A stretch of DNA of 38,042 nt from positions 1 to 38,042 of the forward strand of contig JAQCBR010000028.1 in the NCBI GenBank assembly GCA_027621295.1, in the 5' to 3' direction. The notes below the pieces were generated by a model. That model was not told where the DNA came from. It worked only from the letters and a program-made list of their open reading frames with translations, and searched no databases. Of the stretch, positions 33,801 through 38,042 are shown one piece after another. Position 1 is the stretch's first letter. Each line of letters begins with the position of its first letter. The DNA comes from Planctomycetota bacterium (GTDB taxonomy: Bacteria; Planctomycetota; UBA1135; UBA2386). A program made the position numbers and the translations under genes.

Positions 33801-33826
33801 CGTCATCGAGACTTTCTCTCGTCATC
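33801..33826. promoter_or_regulatory. Direct repeats CGTCATC spaced 19 nt in divergent cytochrome promoter region
   Basis: CGTCATC occurs at 33801-33807 and 33820-33826, start to start 19 nt, near two helical turns, in an AT-richer patch (GTTGTTTTC upstream, GACTTTCTC between). It lies 41 nt before the beta-barrel start and about 160 nt before the tetraheme cytochrome start. It is a candidate activator or repressor site for either gene. Confidence 0.4.
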
Positions 33827-33858
33827 CCGGGGACGGTCACGGAGTCGGGGGTAGTTGC

Positions 33859-33953
33859 CCGGGCTTCGCTGGACCGAGCTGGAATCCGGCGAAACAAGCC
33901 CGGTTCTGCGGGCTTCCGCCCGTGCAGGTTCCAGGTCTGCGACGCGGACCTGG
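33859..33953 (+). ncRNA. Candidate structured leader RNA: three consecutive hairpins before the c554-like gene
   Basis: Three stems follow each other. H1 pairs CCGGGCT (33859-33865) with AGCCCGG (33897-33903), continued inside by TCGC/GCGA with a small bulge. H2 pairs CTGC-GGGC (33906-33913) with GCCC-GT-GCAG (33918-33927). H3 pairs CCAGGTC (33931-33937) with GACCTGG (33947-33953). The start codon is 34 nt further on. It does not fit the c-di-GMP (GEMM) consensus I know. It could be a leader regulating the cytochrome, or a structure read from the other strand. Confidence 0.4.
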
Positions 33954-33987
33954 ACCGAACACATCGCTTCCCACGCCGAGTCGATCC

Positions 33988-34698
33988 ATGAACCCGTTCT
34001 CTGCGCTCTTCGTCGGGGCCGGACTCCTGGTCCTGCCCGTTCTGTCGTCGAACACCGAAACCGGCCCGCAGGGCATCCACGTCCGTCCTGTCGACGGCAT
34101 GGATTCACGTGGGCTCGACGGCAACCGCTACGTCGGTCAGAAGGTCTGCAAGAACTGCCACAGCAAGCCCGAGAAGGGCGAGGTCCACGAGAAGTGGAGT
34201 GCTGGGCCCCACGCCAAGGCCTTCGACGTGCTGGCCTCGGAGGCGGCCAAGAAGATCGCGAAGGACATGGGGATCGAGGACCCCCAGAAGAGCGATCAGT
34301 GCCTCGAATGCCACGTGACCGCTTTCGGCGTCGACAAGGACCTGATCAAGCGCGGGTTCAAGCCGTCCGACGGCGTCCAGTGCGAGACCTGCCACGGACC
34401 GGGCGAGGAGCACTTCAAGATCCGCTTCAAGGAGTCCCAGGGTGGCGAGAGCACGCCCGTCTCCGCGGAGGAGATCCTGAACGAGCGGGACGTCGCGACC
34501 TGCACCAAGTGCCACAACGAGCGCAGCCCGACCTACAAGGAGTTCTGCTTCAAGGAGCGGATGGCCGCGATCGAGCACTTCGATCCGCGCAAGGAGCGGA
34601 CCGAGGAGGAGCTGAAGAAGCTCCGTGAGACCTGCAGTCCTGACTGCAAGAAGTGCGCGAAGGAGAAGGAAGAGGAAGGCAAGAAGGGCGGCGATTGA
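33988..34698 (+). CDS. Tetraheme c-type cytochrome, cytochrome c554-like
   Basis: This encodes 236 residues from ATG 33988. A hydrophobic N-terminus (FSALFVGAGLLVLPVLSS) is an export signal or anchor. Four CXXCH motifs lie at 54, 105, 132 and 172. YVGQKVCKNCH, then WSAGPHAKAF, then CLECHVTAFG and CETCHGPGEEH follow the cytochrome c554 pattern (PF13435-like), a periplasmic electron carrier family. After the hemes come Cys187 and a cluster CSPDCKKC (216-223) followed by a Lys/Glu-rich tail, which is not part of heme binding. The gene diverges from the beta-barrel gene and converges on the POT transporter. The partner is unknown; shuttling between NapC-like protein and the 13-heme cytochrome is an inference. 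Confidence 0.93.
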   Translation: MNPFSALFVGAGLLVLPVLSSNTETGPQGIHVRPVDGMDSRGLDGNRYVGQKVCKNCHSKPEKGEVHEKWSAGPHAKAFDVLASEAAKKIAKDMGIEDPQKSDQCLECHVTAFGVDKDLIKRGFKPSDGVQCETCHGPGEEHFKIRFKESQGGESTPVSAEEILNERDVATCTKCHNERSPTYKEFCFKERMAAIEHFDPRKERTEEELKKLRETCSPDCKKCAKEKEEEGKKGGD

Positions 34699-34751
34699 CG
34701 CGCCTCCCTCGCTGACCTCGCTCCGCTTCTCGGGACTCCTCGGCACCCCGG

Positions 34752-34800
34752 CCCCGCGAGCGGGCTCGGGGTGATCTCGCGGGGTGACCTGTGGTCACCC
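34752..34800. terminator. Two overlapping, mutually exclusive hairpins between convergent genes
   Basis: CCCCGCGAG (34752-34760) pairs with CTCGCGGGG (34776-34784), a perfect 9-bp stem. GGGTGACC (34782-34789) pairs with GGTCACCC (34793-34800), a perfect 8-bp stem with a 3-nt loop. They share bases 34782-34784. The region lies between the c554-like stop (34698) and the POT stop (34814); a two-way terminator is likely. Confidence 0.65.
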
Positions 34801-34813
34801 GCACGCCGGCGCG

Positions 34814-36277
34814 TCAGCTCACGCCGTGGAGCATGCGCTTCAGGAACAGCTTGCCCAGCACGATGATCAGCACGCCGGAACCGACCGAGAACAGCGTGAT
34901 CTGCCAGAACACGTCGGTGTAGATCGGCAGCGTCTCGGTCGGGCCCAGGTTCTCACCCCCTGCGGCGCCGGTTTCCCCGGCGATCATGGCCGCCACCTTG
35001 TGCGCCGCAGCGATGCTGAGGAACCAGGCCCCCATCACCATCCCGGTCATCCTCTTCGGAGCGAGCTTCGTGACCGCCGACAGACCGACCGGCGAGATGC
35101 AGAGCTCGCCCGTCGTGTGCAGCAGGTAGCAGAAGATCAGCACGATGATCGACACGAGGCCGGTGTCCTGGACGCCCGCGGCGGCCCACACCAACACGTA
35201 GAAACCGAGACCGAGCTGGATCAGCGCGAGCCCGAACTTGGTCGGGATGCTCGGGTCCCGGCCGCGCTGGCCGAGCCGGACCCACAGCATCGTGAAGGCG
35301 GCCCCGAACAGCAGGATGAAGAGCGGGTTGAAGAACTGACCCCAGGCGGCCGGGAACTCCCAGCCGCCGATGTCCAGGTCGATGTTGCGCGCCGTGAACA
35401 GGGTGAGGGACGTCCCCGCCTGCTCGAAGAACATCCAGAACATCATGTGGAAGAACCACAGCACGATGAGGACGAACATCCGCTCGCGGATCACCTTCTC
35501 CTCACGGAGCGCGGTGACGATCAGGCTGCCGAGCACGATGACGACCGCGGCGATGAGCAGGCCCTTGACCGCCGCGTCCTCGCTGAGGAGCAGGTAGACA
35601 GCCGGGACGAGCGCGAGCGCACCGACGAGGACCTTGGTGAGGTTGCCGGTCAGCGCTTCCGGCGCCGGCGGCTCGCCGTGACCCTCGAGGTTCTTCTTGC
35701 CGACCCCGAAGGTGACGAGACCGAGCAGCATGCCGACGCCGGCGATCCCGAAGCCCACGGTCCAGTCCTCGGTCTTCGCGTAGTAGCCGCAGATCAGCGT
35801 CGACAGGAAGGCTCCGACGTTGATCCCGATGTAGAAGATCGTGAAGCCAGCGTCGCGCCGGGAGTCACCCTCGGGGTAGAGCCGGCCGACCAGCGTCGAG
35901 ATGTTCGGCTTGAACAGCCCGTTGCCGACCACCATGAAGGCCATCCCGGCGTAGAAGAAGAACTCCTGTTGGACGACCAGCGTGAACTGGCCGATCGCCA
36001 TCAGGATCCCCCCCAGCAGGATCGCCCAGCGATAGCCGAGAAGACGGTCGGCGATGATCCCACCCGCGATCGGGGTCAGGTAGATCATCGCGTTGTAGCT
36101 GCCGTAGACGCCGGTCGCCTGCTCGTCGGAGTACTTGAAGACCTCGCTGACCATGTAGAGGGTCAGCAGCGAGCGCATGCCGTAGAAGCAGAAGCGCTCC
36201 CACATCTCGGCGAAGAACAGCATGTAGAGCCCGGGCGGGTGACCCTGGCTCGTCTGGGTCTTGGCAACGTCGTTCAA
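34814..36277 (-). CDS. POT/PTR2 family proton-coupled di-/tripeptide transporter
   Basis: This encodes 487 residues. The TTG start at 36277 is chosen because GAGGAG lies exactly 6 nt upstream and no other start does. Helix 1 carries the ExxERF motif (EMWERFCFYGMRSLL, Glu24-Glu27-Arg28), needed for proton coupling. FTIFYIGINVGAF is the PTR2 signature. About 13-14 hydrophobic spans are visible, and ELCISPVGLSAVTKLAPKR is the conserved late block. It imports small peptides across the inner membrane. It follows the NapC-like gene on the same strand after 248 nt. A link to electron transfer is not evident. Confidence 0.95.
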   Translation of the reverse strand: MNDVAKTQTSQGHPPGLYMLFFAEMWERFCFYGMRSLLTLYMVSEVFKYSDEQATGVYGSYNAMIYLTPIAGGIIADRLLGYRWAILLGGILMAIGQFTLVVQQEFFFYAGMAFMVVGNGLFKPNISTLVGRLYPEGDSRRDAGFTIFYIGINVGAFLSTLICGYYAKTEDWTVGFGIAGVGMLLGLVTFGVGKKNLEGHGEPPAPEALTGNLTKVLVGALALVPAVYLLLSEDAAVKGLLIAAVVIVLGSLIVTALREEKVIRERMFVLIVLWFFHMMFWMFFEQAGTSLTLFTARNIDLDIGGWEFPAAWGQFFNPLFILLFGAAFTMLWVRLGQRGRDPSIPTKFGLALIQLGLGFYVLVWAAAGVQDTGLVSIIVLIFCYLLHTTGELCISPVGLSAVTKLAPKRMTGMVMGAWFLSIAAAHKVAAMIAGETGAAGGENLGPTETLPIYTDVFWQITLFSVGSGVLIIVLGKLFLKRMLHGVS

Positions 36278-36289
36278 GCGGTGCTCCTC
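36278..36289 (-). promoter_or_regulatory. Strong ribosome binding site fixing the TTG start of the POT gene
   Basis: GAGGAG (complement of 36284-36289) is separated by six bases from TTG at 36277-36275. This supports the rare TTG start over later ATG codons. Confidence 0.7.
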
Positions 36290-36299
36290 GGGGTTCTGG

Positions 36300-36320
36300 A
36301 CCTGGGAAGGCCGCCCAGGT
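36300..36320 (-). promoter_or_regulatory. 7-bp hairpin in the POT gene leader
   Basis: ACCTGGG (36300-36306) pairs with CCCAGGT (36314-36320) around a 7-nt loop, about 10 nt upstream of the ribosome binding site. It could be an attenuator or the end of the upstream transcript; tentative. Confidence 0.3.
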
Positions 36321-36525
36321 TAGCCCGCAGCCGGACCGCTGCTCCAACGGAATCCAGGTCGCTGCGAGGCCATGTCCGCGGTCGGGGATGCCGAGGGTGC
36401 GCAGACCGCGCCACGTCTCGGCGGCGGCTCCTTCACACAGCTGGAGACCCGCTGCCTCATCGGCCGATCGGATCACCTCGTCCAGGCGAGCATCGCCCCT
36501 CGCAGATCGCCGCCGGATGCCCGCG

Positions 36526-37890
36526 CTACCGATCGCCCTGGATGCCGAGCTGCTCGAGGATGTTCGGGTCTCGCTCTCGTTCGGCGAGCATCACGTGGCA
36601 GCTCTCGCAGTCCATCGAGATCTCCTCGCCCTCGTCGTCGAGGTGCTCGCCGTCGTGACAGCGCATGCAGCCCTGGTGGCTCGCCATGCTCGGATAGGTC
36701 CCCCACGTGATGGCCATGTCGGGGTAGTTGTTCCGCAGCCAGATCTCGGAGAGCGCGGCGGCCGTGCGGCCGACGAGGATCTCGTCCGATCCGGGATAGC
36801 GGCTCGCGAGGGCCCGCTGCATCCCGTCGGCGACGTCGTCGCGGCCCCAACGCTCCCGCAGCACCTCCATGCTGACCCGTCGGATGCCGGCGAGCTCGCG
36901 CGGGATCCGACCGTCGGCGATCGCCTGGTCCAGCGCATCTGCTGGATCCTGGAACGCGTGGCTCGGTTGGTTGTGGCAGTCCACGCAGTCCATGCGCCGC
37001 GGCTCCCCGGCCGGAGGGTTCTCCGGATCGTAGGACTCCGACGTGAAGACCCGTTCGCGACCATCCTGATCCACGACGCGAACCCACGGGATCTCCTGAC
37101 GGTGGCCATCGGAAGCCAGGTAGGTGATCTCCAGACCGGGACTCGCGTGCCAATGGATGCCGCGCGCCTTGCCGTCGCGGTGCACGCCGCCGGTCTTCAT
37201 CATCAGGACCGTCGTTTCGGGCGTGACCTCGTCGTCGTCGGCGAACCGCTCTTTCACGAGCAGTCGGTCGCCGGAGAAGTGCCCCGGCCAGTGGCACTGT
37301 TCGCAGGTGTCGCGCGCCGGCCTGAGGTTGTGGACCGGGGTCGGGATCGGGCGCTCGTAGCTGTCCAGGAGCACCGCCGCCACCTGGCGCAGGCCAGATA
37401 GCTTGGACTTGATGAACCAGGTCGCCCCGTCCCCGATGTGGCACTCGACGCAGGCGACGCGGGCGTGCGGCGAGTCGACGTAGGCGTTGAACGTCGGCGA
37501 CATCACGTCATGGCAGAGCGTCCCGCAGAACTCCTGACTGTCCATGTAGTGGAGCGCCTCGTAGCCCCCCGTCCCGGCGACCGCGAGATTCACGGCCGTC
37601 AGCACCCCCACCACGCGCAGGAGCCGGATGGGCCGCAGCTCCAGAGCCGCCATCCGCTCCTGGAGCTGCCTCCTGTAGAGGAGGAGTCCGATCGGGATCG
37701 CGACGAGTCCCGCGACGAACAGTCCGGGGAGCACGACGAACGTCAGCAGCCCGGCGTAGGCGGTGTGTCCGCCGCCGTGGAGGCTCAGGTAGACGAACGT
37801 CGTCAGGAACAGCATGAACGCCAGCGTCGTGACGACGGCGCCCGTGGCACTGATCCAGTTCGACCGAAGCAGCAGGAGGAGGCGGTGCAC
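36526..37890 (-). CDS. NapC/NirT-like membrane-anchored multiheme cytochrome c (six heme motifs)
   Basis: This encodes 454 residues from GTG 37890. Three hydrophobic segments lie at about 13-37, 46-72 and 88-108. The heme sites follow: CGTLCH at 122 (CX3CH, not CXXCH), CVECH at 147, CEQCH at 196, CVDCH at 302, CMRCH at 408 and CESCH at 428. The block YVDSPHARVACVECHIGDGA and FIKSKLSGLRQV is typical of NapC/NirT-type quinol dehydrogenases, which take electrons from the membrane quinol pool to periplasmic cytochromes. The usual NapC is about 200 residues with four hemes; here an extra 250-residue region with more hemes follows. The POT gene lies downstream. Confidence 0.92.
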   Translation of the reverse strand: MHRLLLLLRSNWISATGAVVTTLAFMLFLTTFVYLSLHGGGHTAYAGLLTFVVLPGLFVAGLVAIPIGLLLYRRQLQERMAALELRPIRLLRVVGVLTAVNLAVAGTGGYEALHYMDSQEFCGTLCHDVMSPTFNAYVDSPHARVACVECHIGDGATWFIKSKLSGLRQVAAVLLDSYERPIPTPVHNLRPARDTCEQCHWPGHFSGDRLLVKERFADDDEVTPETTVLMMKTGGVHRDGKARGIHWHASPGLEITYLASDGHRQEIPWVRVVDQDGRERVFTSESYDPENPPAGEPRRMDCVDCHNQPSHAFQDPADALDQAIADGRIPRELAGIRRVSMEVLRERWGRDDVADGMQRALASRYPGSDEILVGRTAAALSEIWLRNNYPDMAITWGTYPSMASHQGCMRCHDGEHLDDEGEEISMDCESCHVMLAERERDPNILEQLGIQGDR

Positions 37891-38042
37891 CAGCCTCGAA
37901 CGCAGGAGGCGTGCTCCACTTTCGCGCGTTCACGGCGGAGTTCCCGGCTGCGCCGCCGCCGGCCAGGGATGCCTACGCGACGCTTCTCCATCCTTGAATC
38001 AGCGATCGTGTCCGGGGATCTTCCTGCTCGCTGCGGCGCAAT

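Noticed and set aside
33859..33953. Cyclic-di-GMP (GEMM) riboswitch
   Set aside because: The expected conserved core of that class is not found. Three simple stems alone are not enough to assign it.
1..38042. tRNA genes, CRISPR arrays, insertion sequences
   Set aside because: No TpsiC-arm-like sequence, no regularly spaced repeat array and no transposase were seen on reading both strands. A covariance-model scan would be decisive for tRNAs.

Overview
Organism. The window is very GC-rich, uses GTG and TTG starts freely, and packs genes tightly. An outer-membrane beta-barrel, lipoprotein signals and many c-type cytochromes point to an uncultured diderm (Gram-negative type) bacterium. Large secreted proteases, DUF5658 and c554-type multiheme proteins recall Planctomycetota or a neighbouring phylum, but this placement is an inference from gene content and no marker comparison was possible. 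No tRNA, rRNA, CRISPR array, transposase or prophage gene was seen.

Layout. (1) 1-2706: 3' end of a tricorn-like S41 peptidase, a small hot-dog thioesterase and an HtrA-like PDZ protease. (2) 2741-8965, minus strand: a lipoprotein, a DUF5658 membrane protein, then asparagine synthetase-like amidotransferase, GT4 glycosyltransferase and Nudix hydrolase coupled by ATGA overlaps, then an unrecognised 499-residue protein. This looks like a small-molecule or glycan biosynthesis operon. (3) 9062-10815: an RlmI-type rRNA methyltransferase and a NudL-like CoA pyrophosphatase, overlapping by GTGA. (4) 10883-24706, minus strand: the translation block thrS, infC, rpmI, rplT, pheS, pheT in canonical order, split between infC and rpmI by about 6.6 kb carrying an actinobacterial-style fused E2-E1 2-oxoglutarate dehydrogenase (kgd/odhA type), a GT39-like membrane glycosyltransferase and an opposite-strand membrane protein. 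(5) 24896-26818: a lipoprotein M1 aminopeptidase of the leukotriene A4 hydrolase type. (6) 26862-37890: a respiratory or extracellular-electron-transfer-like region.

The redox region. A four-cluster ferredoxin fused to an NrfD-type quinone-interacting membrane subunit is followed by a molybdopterin oxidoreductase with no visible Tat signal. Converging on it is a two-gene unit encoding a beta-barrel and a 13-heme lipoprotein cytochrome, overlapping by 13 nt. A divergent tetraheme c554-like cytochrome has three consecutive hairpins in its upstream region. A hexaheme NapC/NirT-like quinol dehydrogenase ends the region, with a POT peptide transporter beside it. Together the three cytochromes carry 23 heme-attachment motifs (22 CXXCH plus one CX3CH). 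The working model (inference) is a quinone-linked chain from an inner-membrane molybdoenzyme or NapC-type protein, through periplasmic cytochromes, to a porin-cytochrome conduit. Substrate and direction of flow cannot be read from the sequence.

Transcript ends. Several genes end in strong GC hairpins without U-tracts, two of them directly touching a stop codon between convergent genes.
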